DNA of 64,000 nucleotides, from contig NZ_CP097484.1 of the NCBI RefSeq assembly GCF_023546765.1, positions 3,442,001 to 3,506,000 on the forward strand. The letters are read 5' to 3'. Numbering within the stretch: position 1 is the stretch's first letter; each line of letters begins with the position of its first letter. This document shows positions 21,760 through 29,748 of the stretch, piece after piece. The notes below the pieces were generated by a model, which saw only the letters and a list, made by a program, of their open reading frames with translations, had not been told where the DNA came from and searched no databases. Origin of the DNA: Methylobacterium tardum. GTDB lineage: Bacteria > Pseudomonadota > Alphaproteobacteria > Rhizobiales > Beijerinckiaceae. A program made the translations under genes and the position numbers.

Positions 21760-21951
21760 TCAGGCCGGCATCTGCGGCAGCGCGAGCGTGATGGTGTTCT
21801 CGGCGGCCTTGTTGTTGCGCGGACCGTCCAGCCAGTTGAACCGGTCGGTCGAGAGCAGGATGAAGTGGATCAGCAGCGCCAGGATGAAGAGGAAGGTGAA
21901 CAGTGCCACCAGCGTGCGCCGCGGATCGAACAGCAACCAAACCTTGTGCAT
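21760..21951 (-). CDS. pufA: LH1 antenna alpha polypeptide
   Basis: A 63-residue light-harvesting 1 alpha chain. It starts [22 protein letters not shown] and has one transmembrane helix with the bacteriochlorophyll-binding histidine in [20 protein letters not shown]. The C-terminal 20 residues are polar. It is separated from pufB by 10 bases that contain the GAGGAGG ribosome-binding site. The pair pufB-pufA encodes the LH1 ring around the reaction centre. Confidence 0.97.
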   Translation of the reverse strand: MHKVWLLFDPRRTLVALFTFLFILALLIHFILLSTDRFNWLDGPRNNKAAENTITLALPQMPA

Positions 21952-21961
21952 CCGATCCTCC

Positions 21962-22198
21962 TCAGCCGATCATCGTGACGAGGGCATGGGCCGCGTCGCG
22001 AACGCCCTCGAGGGAGGCGTAGCCCTGCGGTCCAGGGAGCCACGGACGCCACAGCCAGACGAGGATGTGGGCGACCACGGCAATCGCCGTGAAGATGAGG
22101 AAGCTCGTCAGGAAGATCGCGTGGAACTCCTTGGCTTCCGGTTCCGTCAGCCCGGACAGGCTGCTCGGTCTTTCTGTCGTGATGGGGCCACTCGCCAT
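21962..22198 (-). CDS. pufB: LH1 antenna beta polypeptide
   Basis: A 78-residue LH1 beta chain. It has an acidic/polar N-terminus with [21 protein letters not shown], and a helix with the conserved His of [16 protein letters not shown]. The C-terminal extension after the PWLPG motif ([23 protein letters not shown]) is about 20 residues longer than typical Rhodobacter LH1 beta chains. First structural gene of the pufBALMC segment. Confidence 0.96.
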   Translation of the reverse strand: MASGPITTERPSSLSGLTEPEAKEFHAIFLTSFLIFTAIAVVAHILVWLWRPWLPGPQGYASLEGVRDAAHALVTMIG

Positions 22199-22250
22199 CG
22201 TTCAGACCTCCGTGTGTTGGCCGCACCTCTGGCGAGGCGCGACGGGTTCA

Positions 22251-22277
22251 GCCGTGATGCCTGGCGGCGGTCACGGC
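22251..22277 (-). promoter_or_regulatory. Inverted repeat between pufQ and pufB
   Basis: GCCGTGA/TCACGGC, a perfect 7-bp inverted repeat with a 13-base loop, sits in the 127-base gap between pufQ and pufB. It may be an RNA-processing or stability element, or an operator for an internal puf promoter. Position is the only support. Confidence 0.35.
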
Positions 22278-22325
22278 CCGACTTCCCCCGCGTCACCGGA
22301 CGGAAGTGTCTCGCTCAAGGGCGCA

Positions 22326-22547
22326 TCAGCCCATGAAGGCGAAGGGAATCGCCTGAACCGCCATTGCGCGGGCCTCGCCGAACACCGAGCGGTGCGCCGG
22401 CGCGAGGCCCGGCCGGGCCATCTCGCGGGCGGGCCTGAAGCGGTTCAGCGTCGCCGCGGCGAGGAAGAACGGGTAGGTCGCCGTCAGGATCAGCCGGAAC
22501 TGAATCGCTTCCTGGTGCTGGCGGCCGGTCGGGACCATCGTTCGCAT
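22326..22547 (-). CDS. pufQ: PufQ-like bacteriochlorophyll regulatory protein
   Basis: A small membrane protein between bchZ and pufB, the position of pufQ in Rhodobacter, where it promotes bacteriochlorophyll production. The product is 73 residues. Its core, AIQFRLILTATYPFFLAAATL, resembles the single hydrophobic helix of PufQ, followed by a basic tail RFRPAREMARPG. I prefer the ATG at 22547 because AGGAG lies 8 bases upstream and the length then matches known PufQ. An in-frame ATG at 22586 overlaps the bchZ stop (ATGA) and would add 13 residues by translational coupling. Sequence similarity is weak, as usual for PufQ, so the call rests partly on position. Confidence 0.75.
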   Translation of the reverse strand: MRTMVPTGRQHQEAIQFRLILTATYPFFLAAATLNRFRPAREMARPGLAPAHRSVFGEARAMAVQAIPFAFMG

Positions 22548-22582
22548 CGTCAGGTCTCCTCTGGGTGAAACGTAAGGGGCGC

Positions 22583-24046
22583 TCATGCGGGGATCCCCGC
22601 GGCGAGATCGGCTCGGGCCCGCGCCACATGGGCGGGCGCAACGGCGGCGGATTCGGTGTCGCGGGCGGCGCGCTCGGCGGCGTCGCGCAGGCGCTTGGCT
22701 GCCGAGATGCGGGCCAGCACCGGCTGCGCCTCAACCAGAGCGTCGAGGGCCTGTCGCGCCGCCTCGTCCCAGGGCAGCTCGGCGTGGCGCCGCGCCGGGG
22801 TCGCCTCGACCTTGTCCATGTCGCGGGCGAGCGGCAGGATGTGGAAGAGGGTGTCGAACAGGGCGTTGCAGACCTCCTGGACCAGGTAGGTCGCGCCGGC
22901 GTAGCCCATGAACGGCGTGCCGGTGTGCCGCCGGATGATCGCGCCGGGGAACGAGGCCGGGACGTAGGTCGCCCGAGCGCCGCTTTCCGCGAGGTACATC
23001 CGCTCGTTGAACGAGCCGAACAGGACCAGCGGCGGCTTGGCGGCGATGGCGGCGCGGACGGCGGCATTGTCGGGCTTCAGCCCGGCCGAACGGCCGAAGG
23101 CGAAGTGGCAGGGCAGGCCCATCTCGTCTTCGAGGAAGTGGCGCACGCCGCGGGCATAGGTTTCGGTCGCGACGATGCCGAAGCTGGCAGTGCCGAAGAA
23201 ATCCTGCGTCACCGACCGCCACAGGTCCCAGACCGGCTTGATCGTGGTGTGGCGCTCGCGCTCGATGAACGGCTCCGGGTCGAGGCCCAGAATCTCGCCG
23301 AGCGAGCGCAGGAACTTGGTGGTCGAGAGGATGCCGATCGGCGCCTGCAGGTAGGGCCGCTCCAGATCCTCACAAAGCAGGCGGCCAAATTCCCGGTAGA
23401 GGCAGATATTGGCGTCTGCGTTGACGAGCTTGGGCACGTCGGCGAGGTGCGCGCCGAGCGGGAAGGTGAGGTTCACCTCTGCGCCGATCCCCTCGACCAG
23501 CCGCCGGATCTCGGCAAGGTCGGAGGGCATGTTGAAGGTGCCGTAGGCTGGGCCAATCAGGTTGACCCGCGGCTTCTCGCAGGGCTTCTTCTCCGGCCGG
23601 GCCGGGATTCCCTTGGCGAACTTCTTCGCCCCGTATTCCTGCCAGAGCCAGCGCATGGCACGGTCGGCGGCCTGCCACTGGTCCTCGTCGATGGTGCGCG
23701 GCAGGAAGCGCTGAAGCCCGGTGCCCTCGGGCGTCACGCCGCCGCCGATCATCTCGGCGATGGAGCCGGTCACCACCACGCTCGGCTGACCTGGATCGAG
23801 GGTGGCGTGGGCGCGCTTCATGGCACCCTCGGTGCCGTGGCGGCCGAGCTCCTCCTCGGCGAGGCCGGTCACGACGATCGGCAATTCGTGCGGCGGCAGC
23901 GCGTCGGTGTAGTGCAGCACCGAGGTGACCGGCAGATTCTCGCAGCCGACGGGACCGTCGATGACGACCTGCAGGCCCTTGATCGCCGTGAAGACGTAGA
24001 CCGCGCCCCAGTAGCCGCCGGCCCTGTCGTGATCGAGGATCAGCAT
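22583..24046 (-). CDS. bchZ: Chlorophyllide a reductase subunit Z
   Basis: This is the catalytic-component subunit of chlorophyllide a oxidoreductase (COR). The nitrogenase-like enzyme BchXYZ reduces ring B to give the bacteriochlorin. The 487-residue protein begins [40 protein letters not shown], which includes the conserved Cys of the shared [4Fe-4S] cluster. It continues with [13 protein letters not shown] and [19 protein letters not shown]. Its ATG overlaps the bchY stop (ATGA). Confidence 0.97.
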   Translation of the reverse strand: MLILDHDRAGGYWGAVYVFTAIKGLQVVIDGPVGCENLPVTSVLHYTDALPPHELPIVVTGLAEEELGRHGTEGAMKRAHATLDPGQPSVVVTGSIAEMIGGGVTPEGTGLQRFLPRTIDEDQWQAADRAMRWLWQEYGAKKFAKGIPARPEKKPCEKPRVNLIGPAYGTFNMPSDLAEIRRLVEGIGAEVNLTFPLGAHLADVPKLVNADANICLYREFGRLLCEDLERPYLQAPIGILSTTKFLRSLGEILGLDPEPFIERERHTTIKPVWDLWRSVTQDFFGTASFGIVATETYARGVRHFLEDEMGLPCHFAFGRSAGLKPDNAAVRAAIAAKPPLVLFGSFNERMYLAESGARATYVPASFPGAIIRRHTGTPFMGYAGATYLVQEVCNALFDTLFHILPLARDMDKVEATPARRHAELPWDEAARQALDALVEAQPVLARISAAKRLRDAAERAARDTESAAVAPAHVARARADLAAGIPA

Positions 24047-25575
24047 CAGGCCATCTCCCCGATCGGCTTCTTGGGGCCCTCGATCTTCGGTCCCTGGCGC
24101 TTCTGCGGCACGTCCTGCCAGACGCCCGCGGCGTGGCCGGTGCCGACGCCCTCGAAGAAGTCGCGCATGGCGTCGAACCGCGCCCGGTTGCCCAGGGCAG
24201 CGTTGATCACCGTGGCGAGGGAGCCGGCGCCGGCCGCACCCATCAGCGGGCGCGCCGAGATCAGGTTCGTGAAATAGAGGGCCGGCGTGCCGCGCTCCTT
24301 CGCCCGCTGCACCACCGGCGTCGTACCGATGGCGAGATCGGGCTTCAGCGATTCGAGGGCGTAGAGATCGTCCTCGAGAGAGGCCCGGTAATGCACCTGC
24401 GTGCCACGGGCCTCCAGCCAGTCGCGATCGGCCTCCGACCAGGGCGTGCGTGGGCAGGCGGTGCCGACATACGGAACCTCGGCGCCGCTCTCGGCGAGGA
24501 GGCGGGCCACGAGCAATTCCGAGCCTTCGTACCCGGACAACGTGATCCGGCCCTTGATCGGCATCGCGCCGAGCGCCCCGCGTATGCCGGGCAGGATCCG
24601 GTTCTTGGCCGCCTCGACGGTGGCGCGGGCAACCCCGCAGGCTTCGCCGATCCGGTCCAGCCAGTCGGCGGTGCCATCGACGCCGACCGGAGCGGAGCCG
24701 ACGACCGGGCGGCCCGCCGCCTCAAATTCGCGGATCGAGGCCGTGTAGAACGGATGGATTGCCGCCACCGCGGCGCAGTCGAGGGCCGCGTAGAGCTCGC
24801 GCCATTCGCGGGTTGGCACGACCGGCCCGGCCGTGAGGCCGAGCGGCTCCAGGAGCGATCCGATCACCACCGGGTCGGCGGGAAACACCTCGCCGAGGAG
24901 CGCCACACTCGGGCGCTCGGAGCGGCCGCCGCGAGGTGCTGCCACCGGGCCCTGCTCGGCCTCCGCGCGGGCGACCTTCAGCATGGCGCCGGCCAGCACG
25001 TCCTTGGCCTCGGCATGGGTCGGCACGCCGAAGCCCGGCACGTCGATCCCGATCACCCGGACGCCGTCGATCTCCTTCGGCAGCAGGCGCAGCGGCACGC
25101 CCGAGGCGGTCGGGACGCAAAGGTTGATGACGACGACGGCGTCGTAATCGTCCGGCTTCGCGGTGGCGTGGACTGCCTCGCGGATATCCTCGAACAGCTT
25201 GCCGGTGACGAGCGTCTCCGAGTTGAACGGCACGTAGCCGACGCTCCGCTTCGCCCCGTAGAAATGGGACGTGAAGGTCAGGCCGTAGACGCAGCACGCA
25301 GAGCCGGAGAGGATCGTGGCGGTGCGGCGCATGCGCAGGCCGACGCGTAGCGAGCCAAAGGCCGGGCACATGCTCTGCGGCTGGTCGTGCGGGCCCTGCG
25401 GATAGTCCTCGCGCAGCTGCGCCAGCGTCTCCGACATCCCCGCGACTTCCGCGGCCGCCACCATTGAGTCCTTGCCGGCATGGCAGCCGAGGCCGTCGCC
25501 TTTCGTGGCGGCGAGGTCGACGTTGGCCGGCGCCTTCCGGGCCCGCAGATCGGCGATGTCGAGGGAGACGGCCAT
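24046..25575 (-). CDS. bchY: Chlorophyllide a reductase subunit Y
   Basis: NifD-like partner of BchZ in the COR catalytic component. With the ATG at 25575 ([16 protein letters not shown]) the product is 509 residues; 21 further open codons upstream are non-homologous and lie inside bchX. The cysteines [31 protein letters not shown] are those expected to ligate the [4Fe-4S] cluster. It begins 6 bases after the bchX stop and overlaps bchZ by 1 base. Confidence 0.97.
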   Translation of the reverse strand: MAVSLDIADLRARKAPANVDLAATKGDGLGCHAGKDSMVAAAEVAGMSETLAQLREDYPQGPHDQPQSMCPAFGSLRVGLRMRRTATILSGSACCVYGLTFTSHFYGAKRSVGYVPFNSETLVTGKLFEDIREAVHATAKPDDYDAVVVINLCVPTASGVPLRLLPKEIDGVRVIGIDVPGFGVPTHAEAKDVLAGAMLKVARAEAEQGPVAAPRGGRSERPSVALLGEVFPADPVVIGSLLEPLGLTAGPVVPTREWRELYAALDCAAVAAIHPFYTASIREFEAAGRPVVGSAPVGVDGTADWLDRIGEACGVARATVEAAKNRILPGIRGALGAMPIKGRITLSGYEGSELLVARLLAESGAEVPYVGTACPRTPWSEADRDWLEARGTQVHYRASLEDDLYALESLKPDLAIGTTPVVQRAKERGTPALYFTNLISARPLMGAAGAGSLATVINAALGNRARFDAMRDFFEGVGTGHAAGVWQDVPQKRQGPKIEGPKKPIGEMA

Positions 25576-25580
25576 GCGCG

Positions 25581-26585
25581 TCAGACCTCGTCGTAGACGA
25601 CTTCGAGGGACGGCTTGGCCACGTTGGCGACGCCGCACATGTCCTCGTGGGTCGCCGGGACCAGCACCACGTCGCGGCCGGTGGTCTCGCTGGAGAACAG
25701 GCCGAGCAACCCGTCCTGGGACAGCGGCGTCGGGCGGTGCGGCGCGGCCTCGGCGACGTTGGCGGCGAGTTCGGAGAACAGGTCGCCCCAGCGCCCGTCC
25801 GGCTTGCCGATGATCTCGTAATTCGCGCTCTTGCGGCGGATGTCCTCGTCGGCCGGGATCGAGGCGAGGACCGGGATGCCGGCGGCCTCCGCGAAGGCCT
25901 GCGCCTCGCCGGTGCCGTCATCCTTGTTGATCACCAGACCGCCGACGCCGACATTGCCGCCGAGCTTGCGGAAATACTCCACCGCCGAGCAGACGTTGTT
26001 GGCGACGTAGAGCGATTGCAGGTCGTTCGAGCCGACGACGATGACCTTCTGGCACATGTCCCGGGCGATCGGCAGGCCGAAGCCGCCGCAGACCACATCG
26101 CCGAGGAAGTCGAGCAGGACGAAGTCGAAGCCCCACTCGTGGAAGCCGAGCTTCTCCAGCAGCTCGAAGCCGTGGATGATGCCGCGCCCGCCGCAGCCGC
26201 GCCCGACCTCGGGGCCGCCGAGTTCCATCGCGTAGACGCCGTCGCGCTTGAAGCAGACGTCGCCGATCGCGACCGCCTCACCAGCAAGCTTCTTCTTAGT
26301 CGAGGTCTCGATAATGGTCGGGCAGGCCTTGCCGCCGAACAGCAGCGAGGTGGTGTCGCTCTTCGGATCGCAGCCGATCAGCAGGACCTTCTTGCCCTGC
26401 TGGGCCATCATGTAGCTGAGATTCGCCAGCGTGAACGATTTGCCGATGCCGCCCTTGCCGTAGATCGCGATGATCTGAGTCTCTTTCTTCGCTGGTGCGG
26501 TAGCGACCGCATCGGGCTCGATCGCGGCCTCGGCGCGCAGCTGGGTCGCTTGGGACAGGGCGGCCTTGTTGAGCTGAACGTTCAC
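25581..26585 (-). CDS. bchX: Chlorophyllide a reductase iron protein (subunit X)
   Basis: NifH-like ATP-dependent reductase that passes electrons to BchYZ. The protein is 334 residues. The P-loop is YGKGGIGKSFTLAN at about residue 43, and the bridging [4Fe-4S] cluster cysteines are in GRGCGGRG and DFLGDVVCGGFGLP. The start is a GTG at 26585 that overlaps the bchC stop in a GTGA junction. The same frame is open for 278 codons upstream, but that is a shadow of bchC. Translation is therefore likely coupled to bchC. Confidence 0.96.
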   Translation of the reverse strand: MNVQLNKAALSQATQLRAEAAIEPDAVATAPAKKETQIIAIYGKGGIGKSFTLANLSYMMAQQGKKVLLIGCDPKSDTTSLLFGGKACPTIIETSTKKKLAGEAVAIGDVCFKRDGVYAMELGGPEVGRGCGGRGIIHGFELLEKLGFHEWGFDFVLLDFLGDVVCGGFGLPIARDMCQKVIVVGSNDLQSLYVANNVCSAVEYFRKLGGNVGVGGLVINKDDGTGEAQAFAEAAGIPVLASIPADEDIRRKSANYEIIGKPDGRWGDLFSELAANVAEAAPHRPTPLSQDGLLGLFSSETTGRDVVLVPATHEDMCGVANVAKPSLEVVYDEV

Positions 26586-27520
26586 GCGGCGTCCCTCCAG
26601 TCGAGGATCATCTTCAGGCAGGCGGGATCGGCGAAGGCGGTGCGGTAGGCACCCTCGGCCTCCGCCGCCGGCGCGCGATGGGTGATCAGCCCGTCGAGCG
26701 AGAGCTGGCCGCCGTCGATCAGCATCGTCACGGCGGCGAGATCCTCGGGCCGAAACTCTGCGGAGATCCTGATCCGCGCCTCGCGCATGAAGGCGGGCGG
26801 GAAGGCGAAGCTGAGGGGCGCCTCGTAGAACCCGGCGAGCACGATCTCGCCTCCGGGAGCGAGACGGGCGATCAAGGAATCGAGACCGTCGGCGTTGCCG
26901 CTGACGTCGGTGATGACCGCGTAGTCGCGTCGCGGATCGTCCGCCGGCGCCAGGACCGTGTAGCCGAGCGCCCCGGTTCTGCGCGCCGGATTCGTCTCCC
27001 AGATGGTCGGCTCGGCGCCCGCCGCCAGCGACAGGCGGGCCAGCAGCCGGCCGAGCACACCGTGGCCGACGATCAGAGGCGTCGAACCGGGCCGGATCCC
27101 GCCGAGAGCGCGGTATGCGGTCGCTGCCAGGGCGAGCAGGCAGGCCCGGTCGCCGAGGGCGGCGTCCACCGGAACGAGCCGTCCAGCCGGTGCGACGAGA
27201 TGCGAGGCGGCGCCGCCGAACAGGCCCCGGACGGAGCCGAAGCAGCGTGCGCCCGGTACGTAGACCGTCTGGCCGACCCGCACCGATCCGCCCGCATCGG
27301 CCTCGATGACCGTGCCCACGGATTCGTAGCCGGGAACCAGGGGATATCCCATGCCGGGAAACGGCGGCATCCGGCCCGACCAGAGAAGCCGCTCGGTGCC
27401 GGTGCTGATCCCGCTCCATGTGACCGCAACGACCGCGTCGGTCTCAGCCGGCGGTGTCAGTGCGACGTGCTTGACCGCGAGATGCTCCGGACTTTCGAGA
27501 ATGACGGCCAAAGCATCCAT
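26582..27520 (-). CDS. bchC: 3-hydroxyethyl bacteriochlorophyllide a dehydrogenase
   Basis: BchC oxidises the 3-hydroxyethyl group to the acetyl group of bacteriochlorophyll a. The 312-residue medium-chain dehydrogenase-like protein has the N-terminal catalytic domain SGISTGTERLLWSGRMPPFPGMGYPLVPGYESVG and a nucleotide-binding segment PLIVGHGVLGRLLARLSLAAG near residue 155. A TGT-N12-ACA palindrome lies about 55 bases upstream of the ATG, so this gene probably heads a PpsR-regulated bchCXYZ-puf transcript, with read-through from crtEF also possible. Confidence 0.95.
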   Translation of the reverse strand: MDALAVILESPEHLAVKHVALTPPAETDAVVAVTWSGISTGTERLLWSGRMPPFPGMGYPLVPGYESVGTVIEADAGGSVRVGQTVYVPGARCFGSVRGLFGGAASHLVAPAGRLVPVDAALGDRACLLALAATAYRALGGIRPGSTPLIVGHGVLGRLLARLSLAAGAEPTIWETNPARRTGALGYTVLAPADDPRRDYAVITDVSGNADGLDSLIARLAPGGEIVLAGFYEAPLSFAFPPAFMREARIRISAEFRPEDLAAVTMLIDGGQLSLDGLITHRAPAAEAEGAYRTAFADPACLKMILDWRDAA

Positions 27521-27575
27521 GGCTGGGATCTTCCGCCCGACGTTGCGCGACTCTCGCCGATGCGAAGCCGCTGAG

Positions 27576-27613
27576 TGTCATCCTAGATAGACATATGTAA
27601 GCGTCAAGACATA
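27576..27613 (-). promoter_or_regulatory. PpsR/CrtJ-type operator pair upstream of bchC
   Basis: A canonical TGT-N12-ACA palindrome occupies 27576-27593. One base further begins a second inverted repeat, TATGT-N10-ACATA (27594-27613), with perfect 5-bp arms but 10-base spacing. The pair sits 56-93 bases upstream of the bchC ATG, in the gap after crtF. The Rhodobacter bchC promoter is also controlled by tandem CrtJ/PpsR sites. The regulator gene itself is not in this window. Confidence 0.7.
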
Positions 27614-27614
27614 C

Positions 27615-28742
27615 CTACAGATCAGCGCCCGATTTTTGGGCGATCAGCACGCGGGTGAGCAGCGGGCGCCGGGTTTTGGGCTCGCGGACAGCGGTAAATC
27701 CCGCTTCGCGCAACATGGCGCGAAGCTCCTCGACGCGACGGGGCCGTCCCGAACCCATGGCAAGCAGGTAGAAGCCGAAATACGCGTCGCCGACGGGTTC
27801 GGCGCCCGGGGTGCCGGCCATGGGCTCCGCAAGGATCAGCACCCCTCCGGGCGCCAGAGCGGCATGCGCCGCCGCGAGCAGAGCCTGGGCAGGGGCGTCG
27901 TCGTGATCGTGGACGATCCGGACCAGCGAGATCGCATCCGCTCCGATGGGCAATCCGCCGTGAAAATCGCCGCCGCAACACGTTATCCGCTCGCCGAGAC
28001 CGAGGCGCGCGAGGCGCCTCTGAGCGCGGTCGGCCACGGCGGGAAGGTCGAAGAGCGTCAGCCTTTTCGTGGCGTGCCGGCGGGCACATGCCTGGAGGAA
28101 CGCGCCCTCGCCGCCGCCGACATCCATCAGGTGTTCGACCCGCGACAGGTCGCAGACGTCGAGCACGTCCTCGGCGATCATGGCTTGGGAGGCGCCCATG
28201 AGGCCGCTGTAGGGCGCGACGCTCTGTGCATCGCCCGCGCCGCCGTGGGCGTAGGGCCAGTAGCCGGAGAGCCGGGTCGGCGGCGCCTGTCCGCGCAGCA
28301 GCGCGACCGGATCCGCGAGATCGGCGTAGAGGAGCGCGTGGTGCTCGATCATGGCGGCGACGCCCGGATTTCCGACGAGCGCGGCGCCGAGATCCGCGAG
28401 CGCGAACCGGTCATCCGACACCGCGCGCACCAGCCCGAGTGATTCGGCGCCGCGCAGCAGGCGGCGCGCAGCGTCCGGTGACAGGTCGAGGCGGAGGGCC
28501 AGCGCCGCGACCGAGAGCGGCCCTTCGGTGAGGATCCCGAACAGATCGAGCCGGATGCAGGCCGTGAGCACCTGCGCGTAGACGAAGCCGGCGCAGAGAT
28601 CGAACAGGGCCCGGGTGTTCCGCCGGGCAATCCGACGGGTCAGAGGAAATCCCGCCGCCCACCGCTGGAAGCGAGGGCTCGCCACGAGACGGTTGCGCCA
28701 CGCCAGACACCGGTCTCCGAGGGTAGTCGGGGGCCGCGCCAA
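27615..28742 (-). CDS. crtF: Hydroxyneurosporene/demethylspheroidene O-methyltransferase
   Basis: CrtF methylates the C1 hydroxyl of acyclic carotenoids with S-adenosylmethionine in the spheroidene/spirilloxanthin pathway. The 375-residue protein has an N-terminal dimerisation region (FDLCAGFVYAQVLTACIRLDLFGIL) and a methyltransferase fold with the SAM motif MDVGGGEGAFLQA near residue 215. Motifs LVRIVHDHDD and LAPGGVLILAEPM follow. The start is uncertain: TTG at 28742 is the first start codon after the crtE stop but has no clear ribosome-binding site. A strong hairpin lies in the 29-base gap to crtE. Confidence 0.92.
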   Translation of the reverse strand: MARPPTTLGDRCLAWRNRLVASPRFQRWAAGFPLTRRIARRNTRALFDLCAGFVYAQVLTACIRLDLFGILTEGPLSVAALALRLDLSPDAARRLLRGAESLGLVRAVSDDRFALADLGAALVGNPGVAAMIEHHALLYADLADPVALLRGQAPPTRLSGYWPYAHGGAGDAQSVAPYSGLMGASQAMIAEDVLDVCDLSRVEHLMDVGGGEGAFLQACARRHATKRLTLFDLPAVADRAQRRLARLGLGERITCCGGDFHGGLPIGADAISLVRIVHDHDDAPAQALLAAAHAALAPGGVLILAEPMAGTPGAEPVGDAYFGFYLLAMGSGRPRRVEELRAMLREAGFTAVREPKTRRPLLTRVLIAQKSGADL

Positions 28743-28778
28743 GGCCTGAGCGCCGGGGAGCGGGCCGGCGCTCAGGCC
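28743..28778 (-). promoter_or_regulatory. Perfect 12-bp stem-loop at the crtE-crtF junction
   Basis: GGCCTGAGCGCC (28743-28754) and GGCGCTCAGGCC (28767-28778) are exact reverse complements around a 12-base loop. The structure includes the crtE stop codon and ends where the crtF TTG begins. With no T tract, it is more likely an mRNA stability or translation-control element than a full terminator. Confidence 0.6.
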
Positions 28779-29641
28779 ACCACCGCCCGCAGGCTCGCCG
28801 GCAAGAAAAGCCGCGCCTGCGCCTCGATCTCGGCGGTGAGTGCGGCCGCGCCGGGACAGGCCGGAATCGCCGCCACGGCGTCACGGGTCAGCCGCGACAG
28901 GCGATCAAGCGCCCCGCCGGTGCCGAGGAGCGCCGCGGCGTTCGGTCGGCCGAGGGTGGCGTCGCGACCGGCCGGCTTGCCGATCTCCTCCTGGCGGCAG
29001 GCGACGTCGCGCAGGTCGTCGGCAACCTGATAGGCCTCGCCGAGGCATTCGCCGAGCCTGCGCCACGGCTCCGGCTCGGCTCCGGCGGCTGCGGCACCCG
29101 CCACCGTCGCGGCCGCGAACAGGGCGCCGGTCTTCGCCTGCTGATAGTCGCTGAGGCTGACATGCGCCTCCGACTCCCAGGCCTGCCCCGCCGCGATGCC
29201 GGATGGCGAGCCTGCCGCGCGTCCGAGCAGGCCCACGAGCCGTACGAGCCGCCCCGGGTGAGAGCCGGCGGAGCGGGCCACGGTCTCGAAGGCCAGCACG
29301 ATGAGGGCGTCGCCCGTCAGCACCGCGATGGGTTCGCCGAAGGCGACGTGGATCGAGGGCTTCTGCCGACGCATCGGCGCGTCGTCGAAGCAGGGAAGGT
29401 CGTCGTGGACCAGGGAGGCGCAGTGAAGGAGCTCGATTGCCGCTGCGGCCGCCTCGGAGCCGCCTGGATCATCGTCGCCGCAGGCTCGGGCCACCGAGAG
29501 GCAGAGGCGTGGGCGGATGCGGTGCCCGCCGGGAAAAACCGCATAGCGGAGGGCTTCCGCGAGGAGCGGCGGCGCACCCGGGGCCTCCGCGTGCGCCACG
29601 GCGCGATCCAGGGCGATCTCGATTCGCCGACCCGATTCCAT
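28772..29641 (-). CDS. crtE: Geranylgeranyl diphosphate synthase
   Basis: A polyprenyl synthase giving the C20 precursor for carotenoids and the bacteriochlorophyll tail. The product is 289 residues from the ATG at 29641 (MESGRRIEIALDRAV), which has GGGAGG 7 bases upstream; an earlier in-frame start at 29677 lacks this. The first aspartate-rich motif is in LVHDDLPCFDDA and the second in YQVADDLRDV. It is divergent from crtD; a TGT-N12-ACA site lies in the shared promoter region. First gene of the minus-strand superoperon. Confidence 0.94.
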   Translation of the reverse strand: MESGRRIEIALDRAVAHAEAPGAPPLLAEALRYAVFPGGHRIRPRLCLSVARACGDDDPGGSEAAAAAIELLHCASLVHDDLPCFDDAPMRRQKPSIHVAFGEPIAVLTGDALIVLAFETVARSAGSHPGRLVRLVGLLGRAAGSPSGIAAGQAWESEAHVSLSDYQQAKTGALFAAATVAGAAAAGAEPEPWRRLGECLGEAYQVADDLRDVACRQEEIGKPAGRDATLGRPNAAALLGTGGALDRLSRLTRDAVAAIPACPGAAALTAEIEAQARLFLPASLRAVVA

Positions 29642-29681
29642 CGCGTTGCCTCCCGTGTTGTATGCGGTTGTCAGCAACAGG

Positions 29682-29699
29682 TGTCATTTCTTATTGACA
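29682..29699. promoter_or_regulatory. PpsR/CrtJ-type operator between crtE and crtD
   Basis: TGT-CATTTCTTATTG-ACA is an exact TGT-N12-ACA palindrome in the divergent crtE/crtD promoter region, 40 bases from the crtE ATG. A degenerate neighbour, TGT-N12-GCA, is at 29659-29676. A single repressor site could control both directions. Confidence 0.7.
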
Positions 29700-29748
29700 C
29701 TTGCGGCGTCGCAGATCAATCCCGATGAGGGCCGGAAGCGAGGCGACC

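Noticed and set aside
26586..27419. N-terminal extension of bchX
   Set aside because: Overlaps bchC in another frame; GTG at 26585 gives the normal BchX length.
29659..29676. Second PpsR site between crtE and crtD
   Set aside because: Right half reads GCA, so only one canonical site is claimed.
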